Shown here piece after piece: positions 1 to 8,385 of a stretch of DNA of 64,000 nt. The first letter of the stretch is position 1; every line of letters starts with the position of its first letter. The position numbers and the translations under genes were made by a program. Below the pieces are notes generated by a model, which worked only from the letters and a program-made list of their open reading frames with translations, was not told where the DNA came from and made no database searches. This DNA is from Caldicellulosiruptoraceae bacterium PP1 (lineage in GTDB: Bacteria > Bacillota > Thermoanaerobacteria > Caldicellulosiruptorales > Caldicellulosiruptoraceae), in contig JBGGOQ010000003.1 in the NCBI GenBank assembly GCA_041320695.1, positions 226,974 through 290,973 on the forward strand. The letters run 5' to 3'.

Positions 1-204
1 TATCTTCACATTTTTAGATAACAAAAATCTTGTATTTTGTATTGAGAATTTTGTAACAGTTTCTTTTGATTTGCTACCATAAGGTATTCTTGCTGTATCT
101 CCAAAATATATAATATCCTCATTTGGCATAATATTAACAACTTCTTTAAAAACAGTAAGTCCTCCAAGCCCTGAGTCAAATATTCCAATAGGTCTTAAGT
201 CCAT
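1..204 (-). CDS. murI: Glutamate racemase, N-terminal part (cut by window edge)
   Basis: Reading the minus strand from an ATG at 204 gives 68 codons without a stop, running off the left edge. The peptide starts [20 protein letters not shown] and contains GDTARIPYG near residues 36-44. The DSGxGG and GDTAR signatures are those of glutamate racemase, including the region of the first catalytic Cys/Asp lobe. The enzyme makes D-glutamate for peptidoglycan in the cytoplasm. Its ribosome binding site (AGAGGGA) lies inside the last codons of ddl, and only 4 bases separate the two genes, so they are probably translationally coupled in a cell-wall precursor operon. A 60-residue frame overlapping it at 6-188 is a shadow. 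Confidence 0.93.
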   Translation of the reverse strand, partial: MDLRPIGIFDSGLGGLTVFKEVVNIMPNEDIIYFGDTARIPYGSKSKETVTKFSIQNTRFLLSKNVKI

Positions 205-208
205 TTAT

Positions 209-1303
209 TTATCCCTCTTTACTATATTTTAACCTTTGCTTTTGGTTGTGTCTTTCAATTGCTATTTCAATTAGTCTATCTAATAGTTCACTATATGAAA
301 GTCCTACATTTTCCCAAAGCTTGGGGTACATTGATATACTTGTAAATCCAGGGATTGTGTTTATCTCATTAAAATATATTTTTTCAGTGTTTTTTTCTAT
401 AAAAAAGTCAACCCTTGCCATACCGCTACAATCAAGCATTTTAAATAACTTTACTGCTAATTTTTGAATTTCATCAACAATATGTTCTGAAACCTTTGCA
501 GGAATTACTAGTATTGAGTTATTATCTATATATTTTGCTTCATAATCATAAAATTCCCTAGAAGGAATTATTTCGCCAATTGTTGATGCAATTGGATCAT
601 TTAATCCCAATACTGAACACTCAACCTCTCGACAGTCAATAAATTCTTCTATTACAATCTTTGTGTCATACATGAAGGCCATTGCAATACCTTCAATTAG
701 TTCTATTCTATTATGAGCTTTTGTAATTCCTACAGAAGAACCACCATTTGAGGGTTTTATGAAGCATGGATAAGAAAACTCACTTTCTATTCTTCTTATC
801 CAAAGTTCTTGTTCTTTTTCATATTCAAAGCTATTCAAAACCATAAAATGCCCTTGTGGAATACCTTCAATTAAGGCTAATTTTTTTGTAAAGGCCTTAT
901 CCATGCAAACTGCAGATGACAAAACTCCACAACCAACATACGGTACTCCTGCAAGTTCTAATAACCCCTGTATTGTTCCATCTTCGCCATTCACACCGTG
1001 AAGAACAGGGAAAACACAATCAATATCAATATAGGTAATATCTGAATCTTTTATTTTTAAAAGAGCTTTCTTTGTTTTATCAGGAGTAATTATGCATTCT
1101 ACTCCCATATTAAACCATTTATCATTTAGGTCTTCTATTTTACCGGTATATAATAGCCATTTGCCTTCTTTTGTAATACCAACCGGTATTATTTCATATT
1201 TTTCTTTGTCAAGATTTTCAATAACTGATTTTGCAGAAATTATTGAAACTTCATGTTCTGTAGAAACTCCACCAAATAGTACTGCTATATTCAATTTATT
1301 CAT
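209..1303 (-). CDS. ddl: D-alanine--D-alanine ligase
   Basis: 364 residues, typical length for Ddl. It joins two D-Ala using ATP to give the peptidoglycan dipeptide. Visible: the N-terminal [15 protein letters not shown] loop (residues 10-24), the central ATP-grasp [10 protein letters not shown] (about 184), MARVDFF (about 293) and the C-terminal metal and substrate loop [16 protein letters not shown] (about 315-330). ATG start with GGAGGTTT about 10 bases upstream. Downstream murI is coupled to it. A possible promoter lies at 1401-1429, after the sigH terminator. The family assignment is firm; substrate preference (D-Ala rather than D-Lac or D-Ser) is inferred from the EHEVS-type N terminus and not proven. 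Confidence 0.96.
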   Translation of the reverse strand: MNKLNIAVLFGGVSTEHEVSIISAKSVIENLDKEKYEIIPVGITKEGKWLLYTGKIEDLNDKWFNMGVECIITPDKTKKALLKIKDSDITYIDIDCVFPVLHGVNGEDGTIQGLLELAGVPYVGCGVLSSAVCMDKAFTKKLALIEGIPQGHFMVLNSFEYEKEQELWIRRIESEFSYPCFIKPSNGGSSVGITKAHNRIELIEGIAMAFMYDTKIVIEEFIDCREVECSVLGLNDPIASTIGEIIPSREFYDYEAKYIDNNSILVIPAKVSEHIVDEIQKLAVKLFKMLDCSGMARVDFFIEKNTEKIYFNEINTIPGFTSISMYPKLWENVGLSYSELLDRLIEIAIERHNQKQRLKYSKEG

Positions 1304-1400
1304 TAAATTCTAAACCTCCAAAAAATCTTTTTGTATGATATATATTATTTATATCATTTTTTATTACAATATTTTCATTATATTATATTTACCATATTAT

Positions 1401-1429
1401 AATATACATTATATAAAATATAAATGCAA
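1401..1429 (-). promoter_or_regulatory. Possible ddl-murI promoter
   Basis: On the minus strand TTGCAT (1429-1424), a 17-base spacer and TATATT (1406-1401). It lies between the sigH terminator and ddl, leaving a leader of about 95 bases. The surroundings are almost pure A/T, so chance matches are likely. Confidence 0.4.
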
Positions 1430-1435
1430 ATTACT

Positions 1436-1464
1436 GAAAAAAGCTGTGAAAAAACATCACAGCT
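1436..1464 (-). terminator. Intrinsic terminator after sigH
   Basis: Stem AGCTGTGA (1442-1449) / TCACAGCT (1457-1464) with a 7-base loop, followed on the minus strand by TTTTTTCAG. The stem begins in the sigH stop codon, so it is the terminator of sigH. Confidence 0.85.
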
Positions 1465-2084
1465 TATATGTATTTTTCTATTTTTCTTTTAACCCTCTGA
1501 AGAGCATTGTCAATAGATTTTATATCTTTATTCATCTCATCTGCAATTTCTTGGTATGATTTCCCTTCCAGATAAAGCCTTAATACTTCATATTCTAGAG
1601 GGCTTAAACTTCTAGTAATAATATTCATCATCATATCTATCTTCTCTCTATTTATCATAAGTTCCTCAGGATCTGTTATAACATTGCTTGAAAGTGTATC
1701 CAAAATAGTTCGTTCTTCATTATCATCATAAACAGGCTTATTTAGTGAAATATATGTATTAAGGGGAATATGCTTTTGGCGACTTGCCGTTTTAATTGCA
1801 GTTATTACTTGCCGTGTTATGCATATCTCAGCAAACAGCCTAAAATGCGGATATTTATCAATGTCAAAATCTCTAATTGCTTTAAATAAACCAATCATAC
1901 CTTCCTGATAAATATCTTCTTTGTCAGCACCAATTAAGAAATACATTCTACATTTTGCTTTTACAAAGTTTTGATATCTTGAGATAAGTTCATCAGTAGC
2001 CTCTTTACAACCTTCTTTTGATAGTTTTACTAATTCTTCATCAGAAAGTTTAATAATATTTTGAGTGCTGTTTTGAGTAGACAA
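1464..2084 (-). CDS. sigH: RNA polymerase sigma-H factor (sporulation)
   Basis: 206 residues, the usual length of Spo0H/SigH. Sigma region 2 is seen in DELISRYQNFVKAKCRMYFL and EDIYQEGMIGLFKAIRDFD (about 55-90), and region 4 helix-turn-helix in SPLEYEVLRLYLEGKSYQEI (about 155-175). In Bacillus and Clostridia SigH directs transition-state and early sporulation genes. The start is TTG at 2084 with AAGGGGGC about 7 bases upstream; no ATG sits at that distance. Its position after rlmB and yacP matches the conserved rlmB-yacP-sigH order. Intrinsic terminator directly at the stop. Confidence 0.95.
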   Translation of the reverse strand: MSTQNSTQNIIKLSDEELVKLSKEGCKEATDELISRYQNFVKAKCRMYFLIGADKEDIYQEGMIGLFKAIRDFDIDKYPHFRLFAEICITRQVITAIKTASRQKHIPLNTYISLNKPVYDDNEERTILDTLSSNVITDPEELMINREKIDMMMNIITRSLSPLEYEVLRLYLEGKSYQEIADEMNKDIKSIDNALQRVKRKIEKYI

Positions 2085-2168
2085 GGCAAATGCCCCCTTA
2101 AGTGTAATAAGGATATAATTGTCATATTGATAGCTTTATGCTAATTATACAATATTAGCTTAACATAA

Positions 2169-2678
2169 TCAATCAGAGTCTACTTTTCCTCTTAATTTAT
2201 CTAAGATTTTTAATATTCTTTCGTCAAGCTGGTCTTCTACCTTGTTAGAATAAATCTTCATTTCCTGTATTCTCTTTAGTTCTTTTCTGGCTTTTTCAAC
2301 CTCTAATTTAAACTGTCTTGCAGGCATTCTTGTTGCACCACTTCCAAGTATTATAAGCTGTTCTAAGTAGTCTGACGTGACAACAACAATATTCTCATTC
2401 TTTGCATTTTCATATACATATCTTTCGATAAAGCTATCTGCTGTTTCTCCTTCTTTTGTAAAAATTACCTCTACTCCATTTATCATTTCAGATTTTAATA
2501 AAGCACCTTTAACTTGGTGAGCATCAAACACAACAGTTATTTTATATTTTTTAAAGCCTTGATAATCAGCCAATATATCAATAAGCTTTTTACGGGCACT
2601 GTCAAGGTCCTCTAAAGCAATTTCTTTTAAATCTTCCCATGCATTTAATATGTTATATCCATCAATAATAAGATGCAA
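2169..2678 (-). CDS. yacP: YacP/Rae1-like NYN-domain endoribonuclease
   Basis: 169 residues of the YacP family (PIN-like NYN nuclease). DGYNILNAW at residues 6-14, DAHQV near 52 and VVTSDY near 99-104 supply the acidic metal-binding residues of the fold. In B. subtilis the homologue Rae1 is a ribosome-associated mRNA endonuclease; the same role here is inferred. It ends in a charged helical tail. The start is TTG at 2678 with GAGGGG upstream. It follows rlmB by 12 bases and is probably in the same transcript. Confidence 0.88.
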   Translation of the reverse strand: MHLIIDGYNILNAWEDLKEIALEDLDSARKKLIDILADYQGFKKYKITVVFDAHQVKGALLKSEMINGVEVIFTKEGETADSFIERYVYENAKNENIVVVTSDYLEQLIILGSGATRMPARQFKLEVEKARKELKRIQEMKIYSNKVEDQLDERILKILDKLRGKVDSD

Positions 2679-2690
2679 TTTTATACCCCT

Positions 2691-3422
2691 CTACAAACTT
2701 CTTTGCCTTAGAATTTCAGAAAAGATTATCCCTGCAGCTACAGAAGCATTAAAAGAATTCAAGGTACCTTTTTGTGGTATTTTAATTAAAAAATCTGCCC
2801 CTTCTTTTATAAGCCTTGAAATGCCCTTACCTTCACTACCAATTATTATCCCAACAGAGCCTTTAAAATCAGTTTTGTATATAGTATTTTTAGCATTAAT
2901 ATCAGAAGCATAAATCCAGATATTTTTTTGTTTCAATTCATCAATAGTTCTTCTTAAGTTTGTAACTCTTGCAATTTTTACATATTCAAGAGCACCTGCT
3001 GAAGATTTTTCAACAATAGGAGTAATAGGACAGGAATTTCTCTTTTCAATAACTATCCCATGGGCTCCTGTCAAATATGCCGAACGAATGATTGCTCCAT
3101 AATTTTGCGGATCTGTTATACCATCAAGTAAAACAATAAATGGAGATTCATTTTTCTTTTTTGCTTCATTAATTATATCTTCAACCTCTACATATTCAAA
3201 ATCCTGGCTTATTGCAATAATCCCTTGAGAATTCTTGGTTTTTTGCATTTTTTCTATCTTTGTTCTATCAACAAATTTATAAACTATTCCTCTTTCTTTA
3301 CAAAGGTTTATTATCTCAAGTGTCTGCTTATCCTTTTGGTTGTTTGCAATATATATATCAGATATATTTTGTCTACTTAATATAGCCTCTTTGACTGGAT
3401 TTTTCCCTTCAATATATCTCAC
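2691..3422 (-). CDS. rlmB: 23S rRNA (guanosine-2'-O)-methyltransferase, TrmH/SpoU family
   Basis: SPOUT methyltransferase that modifies a guanosine of 23S rRNA (G2251 in E. coli) using S-adenosylmethionine. The short N-terminal substrate-binding domain begins VRYIEGKNPVKEAI. The catalytic knot shows DPQNYGAIIRSAYLTGAHG, GSEGKGIS and IPQKGTLNSFNASVAAGI. I place the start at GTG 3422, with AAGGGGAG just upstream, giving 243 residues (family about 245). The longer frame starting at 3506 would overlap thyX by 68 bases and has no ribosome binding site. It lies 16 bases downstream of the thyX stop. Confidence 0.92.
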   Translation of the reverse strand: MRYIEGKNPVKEAILSRQNISDIYIANNQKDKQTLEIINLCKERGIVYKFVDRTKIEKMQKTKNSQGIIAISQDFEYVEVEDIINEAKKKNESPFIVLLDGITDPQNYGAIIRSAYLTGAHGIVIEKRNSCPITPIVEKSSAGALEYVKIARVTNLRRTIDELKQKNIWIYASDINAKNTIYKTDFKGSVGIIIGSEGKGISRLIKEGADFLIKIPQKGTLNSFNASVAAGIIFSEILRQRSL

Positions 3423-3438
3423 TTTGTTTATCTCCCCT

Positions 3439-4200
3439 TTATTTGTATTTTTCTTGAACTTCTTTGAATTTCCCACATGTAAACTTTCCTTCTGGGCAGT
3501 ATCCAAGCCTTATACATTTTGGCCCTGCTGTCTTAAAAACTGTTGGTGCTATTTTTCTAACTTCTTTTAATATCTTATCAGCTACATCTCTAATCTCCCA
3601 CTGTGCCCTATTGCAACATCTTTCCTCAAAAAAATGAAGTAATTCCCTTGCGTTCATTGTCATTACAATCTTTGTTTCACACGCATTTGGTAAAATGTAT
3701 CTTGCGTCCTCAATTGCCATTTTCTCAGCTTTTTGTTTTGCTTCTTTCTCAGTAAGTCCTTCATTTATTAACTTTTTAGTAATCTTTTCTTGTAGCTTAG
3801 TTGATAAATCTTGATAAACCTCTGCTATCTTATTCATTGTATTAATATATATATCATTTAACTCCTCATCTTCATTTATACTTGGAGGAGTAATGTATTG
3901 AAACTCCTGCAAGTTTACATATCTTTGTGATTGTTGCGAATATGATGCAATTCTATGCCTTACAAGTTGGTGTGTGAAACTTCTGCTAACTCCTTCAATA
4001 CCTATAGAAAATGATATATGTTCCAGTGGTGACTGATGACCAACTTCAACAAGAAAATTTAAAAGCTTGTTAGCCTTTTCATAATCCATATTTTCAAATA
4101 AATTTTCTATATCAGATTTTGAGTAACATAATCTTGCAGCAGCTGCAACAAGCTTCTCTGGTTCAGGTGTATGTGATAAAATATATACTTTACTTTCCAT
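3439..4200 (-). CDS. thyX: Flavin-dependent thymidylate synthase
   Basis: Makes dTMP from dUMP with FAD and methylenetetrahydrofolate. The ThyX signature RHRIASYSQQSQRY lies near residues 79-92; the C-terminal part has the conserved ARELLHFFEERCCNRAQWEI region. 253 residues from ATG 4200. An upstream in-frame ATG at 4212 overlaps the GGAGGAT ribosome binding site of the 4200 start, so the shorter form is preferred. First gene of the thyX-rlmB-yacP-sigH run, divergent from dnaD. No thyA is seen in the window. Confidence 0.95.
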   Translation of the reverse strand: MESKVYILSHTPEPEKLVAAAARLCYSKSDIENLFENMDYEKANKLLNFLVEVGHQSPLEHISFSIGIEGVSRSFTHQLVRHRIASYSQQSQRYVNLQEFQYITPPSINEDEELNDIYINTMNKIAEVYQDLSTKLQEKITKKLINEGLTEKEAKQKAEKMAIEDARYILPNACETKIVMTMNARELLHFFEERCCNRAQWEIRDVADKILKEVRKIAPTVFKTAGPKCIRLGYCPEGKFTCGKFKEVQEKYK

Positions 4201-4237
4201 GTTATCCTCCATTTTCTTCTATTGCATTTTAATTGTT

Positions 4238-4267
4238 CATGATTACTATCAAAAAATGTGTTAAAAT
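4238..4267 (+). promoter_or_regulatory. Weak candidate promoter for dnaD-dnaI
   Basis: TGTGTTAAAAT at 4257-4267 looks like an extended -10 box; the -35 about 17 bases upstream is poor. It sits between divergent thyX and dnaD. Confidence 0.3.
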
Positions 4268-4301
4268 AATTTTATCATAAAAGGAGGTTTAAATAAAAAT
4301 A

Positions 4302-5306
4302 ATGGCAAAAATATTTTTATCTAAAGAACATGTTGATTATGTGGTTATTTCTCACAACTTTATAGCAAACCAAATGCCTTTTGCTAATGGTGAGTTTGTC
4401 AAAGTATTTATTTATTTGAAATACTTACTTAGTACTTCTGCAAATGATATAGATATAAGTAAGATAGCTAAGGATTTAAACCTTCTTGAAAGTGACATAC
4501 TTAAGGCAATAGATTTTTGGGCAGAAAAAAATCAAATTTCTATTGAAAAGGATCAAGATGGAAATATATCAGTTTTATTTTCTGAATCAGTAAAAGAAAA
4601 CATAACTGAAAAACAAGAAGTTACTCCTCCAGTATATTCAACAGAGGATATTGAAAGATTTTATGAAACTGATAATAACTTTAAATTTCTTGTAAGCTAT
4701 GCCGAAAATCAATACTGTAAAAGATTTAATAAAAACGATATCGACATTTTGTTAGAAATATATGATTGGTTAAAGCTACCTATCCCAGTTATTGTTGTTT
4801 TAATTAATTATTTGACAATAAATAGAAATAATAAAAGCTTAAAATATCTTGAACAAGTTGCTATATCATGGAAAGAAATGAATATAAATACTGCTGAAAA
4901 AGCTGAAGAATACATCAAATCACAAGAAGATAAATCAAAAGTCAAGAAATTAGTTCTTCAAAATCTCGGTATTTATAATAGAATGCCAACAAAGGTTGAA
5001 AATGAAATGATGGATAAATGGATAAATGAATGGAAATTTTCACCTGAGGTTATACTATATGCATGTAATTACACAAAAAATATAAATAATCCGACAGTTA
5101 ATTACATAAATGGTATTCTTAAAAAATGGTATGAAGAAGGGCTTAAGGATATTGATACAATACAAAACTATGAAAAGGAAACAAAAAAAGAAAAAAGCAA
5201 AAATGTAAAATCAAATAATTCTAAGTCTTCTCAGCAAAGAGATCCGAGTGAATACGCTGAACTTGAAGACCTTTTCAAAAAGGTAGTTAGAGGGAATGGT
5301 AAATGA
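4302..5306 (+). CDS. dnaD: DnaD-domain replication initiation protein
   Basis: 334 residues. The N-terminal half resembles the winged-helix DnaD N domain (GEFVKVFIYLKYLLST, SKIAKDLNLLESDILKAIDFW). Two DnaB2/DnaD C-type helical modules follow, about 130-200 and 215-285; the second contains YNRMPTKVENEMMDKWINEW, resembling the YxxxR DNA-binding region of the family. The tail is Lys/Ser rich. In low-GC Firmicutes such proteins remodel the origin and recruit the helicase loader. The stop overlaps the start of the next gene (ATGA), so the two are coupled. Confidence 0.88.
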   Translation: MAKIFLSKEHVDYVVISHNFIANQMPFANGEFVKVFIYLKYLLSTSANDIDISKIAKDLNLLESDILKAIDFWAEKNQISIEKDQDGNISVLFSESVKENITEKQEVTPPVYSTEDIERFYETDNNFKFLVSYAENQYCKRFNKNDIDILLEIYDWLKLPIPVIVVLINYLTINRNNKSLKYLEQVAISWKEMNINTAEKAEEYIKSQEDKSKVKKLVLQNLGIYNRMPTKVENEMMDKWINEWKFSPEVILYACNYTKNINNPTVNYINGILKKWYEEGLKDIDTIQNYEKETKKEKSKNVKSNNSKSSQQRDPSEYAELEDLFKKVVRGNGK

Positions 5307-6316
5307 ATCTAAAAGAAATTAACAATAAAATTGATAAAATATACTTTGAAAAGTCTTTGAGAGCTGAAGATAGAAAAAAGCAAAGAATTGAAGAATTATC
5401 TTCAAAATCGCCTGAGTTTTCAGATTTGCATCAGAAAATTATAAAAGCTGGTCTTTTATTATCAAAAGCTTCACTTTTCGATAATAAAGAGGATATAAAG
5501 AAGTATACAAATATTTTAGATAACTTAATATTAAAAAGAGACCAAATAGTAGAAAGTTTGACTAATAATAAAAATTACTTAAATGATATATATGATTGTT
5601 ATGAATGCAGAGATACTGGTTATATTCAAATTGAGAACCAATTAAAGATGTGTCAATGCAGAAATCAGTTGTTTATTGAGTTTTTGTATGAACAAAGTAA
5701 TATAAAAGAAATAATAAAGGAACATAATTTCCAAAAGTTTAAACTTTCGTATTATAGTAAAGAGATAAATGAAGATGAAGATATATCACCGTATGAGAAT
5801 GTTAGACATATTTTAAAAAATATAAAACAGTTTATTGATAACTTTGATAAACGTGAACAAAGAAATCTATTAATTTATGGAAATACAGGGCTTGGAAAAA
5901 CCTTTTTGGCACATTCTATTGCAAAGGAAATGCTTGATAGAAGAAAAACTGTATTATTTTTGGATAGTCTTACATTATTTGAAATACTAAAAGCTCGATA
6001 TGATAGTATAACAAGTTTTTATAATGAAAATAAAGAAGATAGTTTTAGGATATTAGATGACATTGATCTTTTAATTATAGATGATCTTGGAACTGAAGGT
6101 AAGAATATGAGATTTTTACATGGTGTTTTTCAGTCGTTGCTTGATAATAGGTATATAAATAATAAAAAGATGGTAATAACAACAAATCTAAACATTACTT
6201 CATTGAATGAATATTACCAAGATAAAAATGTAGGTAGGCTTCAAGAGTATTTTTTATTTCTTTATATTTTTGGAAATGATATAAGGGTGTTAAAGACAAA
6301 GAAAGAGTATAGTTAA
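5303..6316 (+). CDS. dnaI: DnaC/DnaI-like helicase-loader ATPase
   Basis: 337 residues. An N-terminal zinc-binding part shows CYEC (99-102) and CQC (119-121), as in DnaI-type loaders. The AAA+ domain has Walker A GNTGLGKT (about 193-200) and Walker B LLIIDDLG (about 256-263), with a sensor TTNLN. It should load replicative helicase DnaB/DnaC at the origin or at restart sites. The C-terminal VGRLQEYFLFLYIFGNDIR region is slightly divergent from the usual SRL...FGDDIR form but keeps an arginine. Coupled to dnaD by a 4-base overlap and ended by a large hairpin 3 bases after the stop. Confidence 0.9.
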   Translation: MNLKEINNKIDKIYFEKSLRAEDRKKQRIEELSSKSPEFSDLHQKIIKAGLLLSKASLFDNKEDIKKYTNILDNLILKRDQIVESLTNNKNYLNDIYDCYECRDTGYIQIENQLKMCQCRNQLFIEFLYEQSNIKEIIKEHNFQKFKLSYYSKEINEDEDISPYENVRHILKNIKQFIDNFDKREQRNLLIYGNTGLGKTFLAHSIAKEMLDRRKTVLFLDSLTLFEILKARYDSITSFYNENKEDSFRILDDIDLLIIDDLGTEGKNMRFLHGVFQSLLDNRYINNKKMVITTNLNITSLNEYYQDKNVGRLQEYFLFLYIFGNDIRVLKTKKEYS

Positions 6317-6318
6317 AC

Positions 6319-6443
6319 GAGGCTATCCTAAAACTTATAATTTGACTGTTATTAATTCAAGATATATAATACCTTGAATAATACAACTACAAAATATTGT
6401 TGTAAAATTATAAGAATTAATCTTGTAGGACAGCCTCATTTTT
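6319..6443 (+). repeat. 119-bp foldback (MITE-like) element acting as terminator
   Basis: Terminal arms GAGGCTATCCTA (6319-6330) and TAGGACAGCCTC (6426-6437) pair with one G-U. Inside are a second arm pair CTTATAATTT (6334-6343) / AAATTATAAG and smaller hairpins (TTCAAG/CTTGAA, ACAAC/GTTGT). A T-run follows on the plus strand. It sits between convergent dnaI and mazF. The end sequence looks like insertion-sequence termini, so it may be a decayed or miniature element; no clear target duplication is seen. Confidence 0.6.
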
Positions 6444-6781
6444 TATAATCCTAATAATATTCTAATTTTTTCACTTAATTCCTCTATTTTTTCTATATTT
6501 AACTTACCTACTTTTTTAATTAGCCTTTCTTTAGATATAGACCTTATATCCTCAGTTTTGGCATAAGACTTAACAGTAAGACCTGTTTCATTTGGTTCTA
6601 ATTCAACGTGTAATGGTATATTTTTGTTTTTACTAGTTATAGGTACTACTACAACAAGCTCAGCTGGGCATGAATTAAATTCATCTATAGAAATAACTAC
6701 TGCTGGCCTAATACCACTTTGTTCATGTCCTCTTGTAGGGTTTAAATCAACAAGCCATATCTCTCCCCTATTAGGGGCCAT
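6443..6781 (-). CDS. mazF: MazF/PemK-family mRNA interferase toxin
   Basis: 112 residues, standard for the family. The MazF core is seen in RGEIWLVDLNPTRGHEQSG (5-23), RPAVVIS (25-31), VVVVPITS and TEDIRSIS. Such toxins cut mRNA at short sequences unless bound by the antitoxin. The ATG overlaps the antitoxin stop codon (TAATG), giving translational coupling. The pair sits as an insertion between dnaI and the ArsB-like gene within an otherwise housekeeping cluster. Confidence 0.92.
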   Translation of the reverse strand: MAPNRGEIWLVDLNPTRGHEQSGIRPAVVISIDEFNSCPAELVVVVPITSKNKNIPLHVELEPNETGLTVKSYAKTEDIRSISKERLIKKVGKLNIEKIEELSEKIRILLGL

Positions 6782-7029
6782 TATTCATTCTCCAAATCAT
6801 ATAAAGTATTGTCCCAAAGCTTACGTTCTTCTAGTTCATCTTGCCAAAGTTTATTATTATTCTTTAGTTCTTGATAGGCCTTAGCAGTATTTTCTATAAT
6901 TAATTTCTTCTGGTAATTTTTTAGAGCTTCATTAATTATTTTATGCATTGGTTCATTTAGTTGAATAGATAATTTTTTCAAGTTCTCATAAGTAATATTA
7001 TCAATTCTTACAGTTGTCGTTTTATTCAT
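6781..7029 (-). CDS. Ribbon-helix-helix antitoxin of the MazF pair
   Basis: 82 residues from ATG 7029, with AAAGGGTG 6-8 bases upstream. A GTG at 7038 would add three residues but has no ribosome binding site. The N terminus KTTTVRIDNITYENLKKLS is a typical ribbon-helix-helix strand-helix start. The C-terminal half (from about 45) is charged and helical and should wrap the toxin. It probably represses its own promoter at the inverted repeat 7042-7063. Confidence 0.85.
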   Translation of the reverse strand: MNKTTTVRIDNITYENLKKLSIQLNEPMHKIINEALKNYQKKLIIENTAKAYQELKNNNKLWQDELEERKLWDNTLYDLENE

Positions 7030-7041
7030 TCTTAACACCCT

Positions 7042-7072
7042 TTGTAGATAAAATAATCTACAATATAGTATA
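7042..7072 (-). promoter_or_regulatory. Operator and promoter of the MazF toxin-antitoxin pair
   Basis: A perfect inverted repeat TTGTAGAT (7042-7049) / ATCTACAA (7056-7063) lies just before the antitoxin start. On the minus strand an extended -10 TTGTGGTATACT ends at 7067, so transcription would start inside the repeat. This fits autorepression by the ribbon-helix-helix antitoxin. The -35 is weak. Confidence 0.6.
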
Positions 7073-7117
7073 CCACAAAAAAATATATTTTTCGAGATAT
7101 CTAAAAAATTTTCAACC

Positions 7118-8383
7118 TTACATATAATACCTCAACACCAAATAAACTGTTGAAATCACAATTGTAATTAGCATCATTGGAAAGCCATATTTGAAATATT
7201 CTGCAAATGATAGTCTCTGCCCTTTTTCTTCAAGTAAACCCGATGTAACAACATTTGCTGATGCACCAATTATTGTTCCATTTCCTCCAAGGCATGCTCC
7301 TAAAGATAATGCCCACCATAAAGGCATTATATCCATATGTGATAATTTGCCCATATCTAATATCAAAGGTATCATTGTTGCTGTAAATGGTATATTATCA
7401 ACAAATGCTGAAAAGATAGCAGACCCCCATAAAATCACTAAGCTTGTTAACATTGCATTACCATGAGTAATATTTAGCATACCTTTGGCCAACTTTTCAA
7501 TAACACCTGTAACCTCAAGCCCTGCAACCAAAATAAATAGCCCAATAAAGAAGAATATTGTTGTCCATTCAACCTCTTCAAGTATCTCTTTTACCTCTAC
7601 ACCACCAATTAATAAAAGAATGCTTGCCCCAGTCAATGCAATAATTGATGATTCGAGTCCTAACTTTGAATGAAGAATAAAACCAACAATTACAAGGCCC
7701 AAAACAAAAAGGCTTTTTGTTAAAAGCTTTTTATCTTTTATAAACTGATTTTCATCAATCTTTAAAATCTTTGTCTTTAATTTTTCATCTACCACAAGTT
7801 TCTTTTTGAATATTAGTGAGAAAAGAAATACTGTTACAAGTAATATAGCAAAATTTATTAAAGAAAGATTATTTACAAAATCCATAAAAGATAAATTTGC
7901 TTTACTACCAATCATAATATTTGGCGGATCACCAATAAGGGTAGCTGTCCCACCTACATTTGATGCAAAAATAATAGATATTGCGAATGGTATTGGTGAG
8001 ATATTCATATCAGCTGTAATGCTAAGAACAATTGGGATTATTAATAAAACTGTTGTTACGTTGTCCAAAAATGCTGATGCTACTGCTGTAATAATTGAAA
8101 GAAAGATAAGCATTGTAACAGGATTTCCTTTTGAGAGTTTAACTGATTTTATTGCAATAAACTCAAAAACACCTGTTCTTTTGGTAATAAATACAATAAT
8201 CATCATACCAACCAAAAGACCAATTGTGTTAAAATCTATAGCCTTTGTAAATGCATATTCCTGTTCTACTATCTTAAAAATTAATAATATGGATGCGCCA
8301 ACCATAGCTACAATTGTTCTATGGATCTTTTCAGAAACAATTAGTGCATACGCTAAAACAAACACTGTAATGGCAAATACCAT
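7118..8383 (-). CDS. ArsB/NhaD-type (ion transporter superfamily) permease
   Basis: 421 residues with about 11-12 membrane helices in two similar halves. Each half has a re-entrant motif: NVGGTATLIGDPPNIMIG (about 140-157) and ACLGGNGTIIGASANVV (about 363-379), typical of the ArsB/NhaD/CitM group. The substrate could be arsenite, sodium, citrate or another anion; the sequence does not decide. No arsR or arsC is near. The ribosome binding site GGGAGGTG lies within the last codons of mrnC and only 2 bases separate the genes, so it is coupled to an RNA-processing gene, an unexpected partner. Confidence 0.85.
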   Translation of the reverse strand: MVFAITVFVLAYALIVSEKIHRTIVAMVGASILLIFKIVEQEYAFTKAIDFNTIGLLVGMMIIVFITKRTGVFEFIAIKSVKLSKGNPVTMLIFLSIITAVASAFLDNVTTVLLIIPIVLSITADMNISPIPFAISIIFASNVGGTATLIGDPPNIMIGSKANLSFMDFVNNLSLINFAILLVTVFLFSLIFKKKLVVDEKLKTKILKIDENQFIKDKKLLTKSLFVLGLVIVGFILHSKLGLESSIIALTGASILLLIGGVEVKEILEEVEWTTIFFFIGLFILVAGLEVTGVIEKLAKGMLNITHGNAMLTSLVILWGSAIFSAFVDNIPFTATMIPLILDMGKLSHMDIMPLWWALSLGACLGGNGTIIGASANVVTSGLLEEKGQRLSFAEYFKYGFPMMLITIVISTVYLVLRYYM

Positions 8384-8385
8384 AT

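Noticed and set aside
6..188. 60-residue open frame on the minus strand at the left edge
   Set aside because: It is out of frame with murI, whose DSGxGG and GDTAR motifs are clear in the frame starting at 204.
7118..8383. Idea that the transporter belongs to an arsenic resistance operon
   Set aside because: No arsR, arsC or arsA nearby; it is coupled to mrnC and the superfamily includes sodium and carboxylate transporters.
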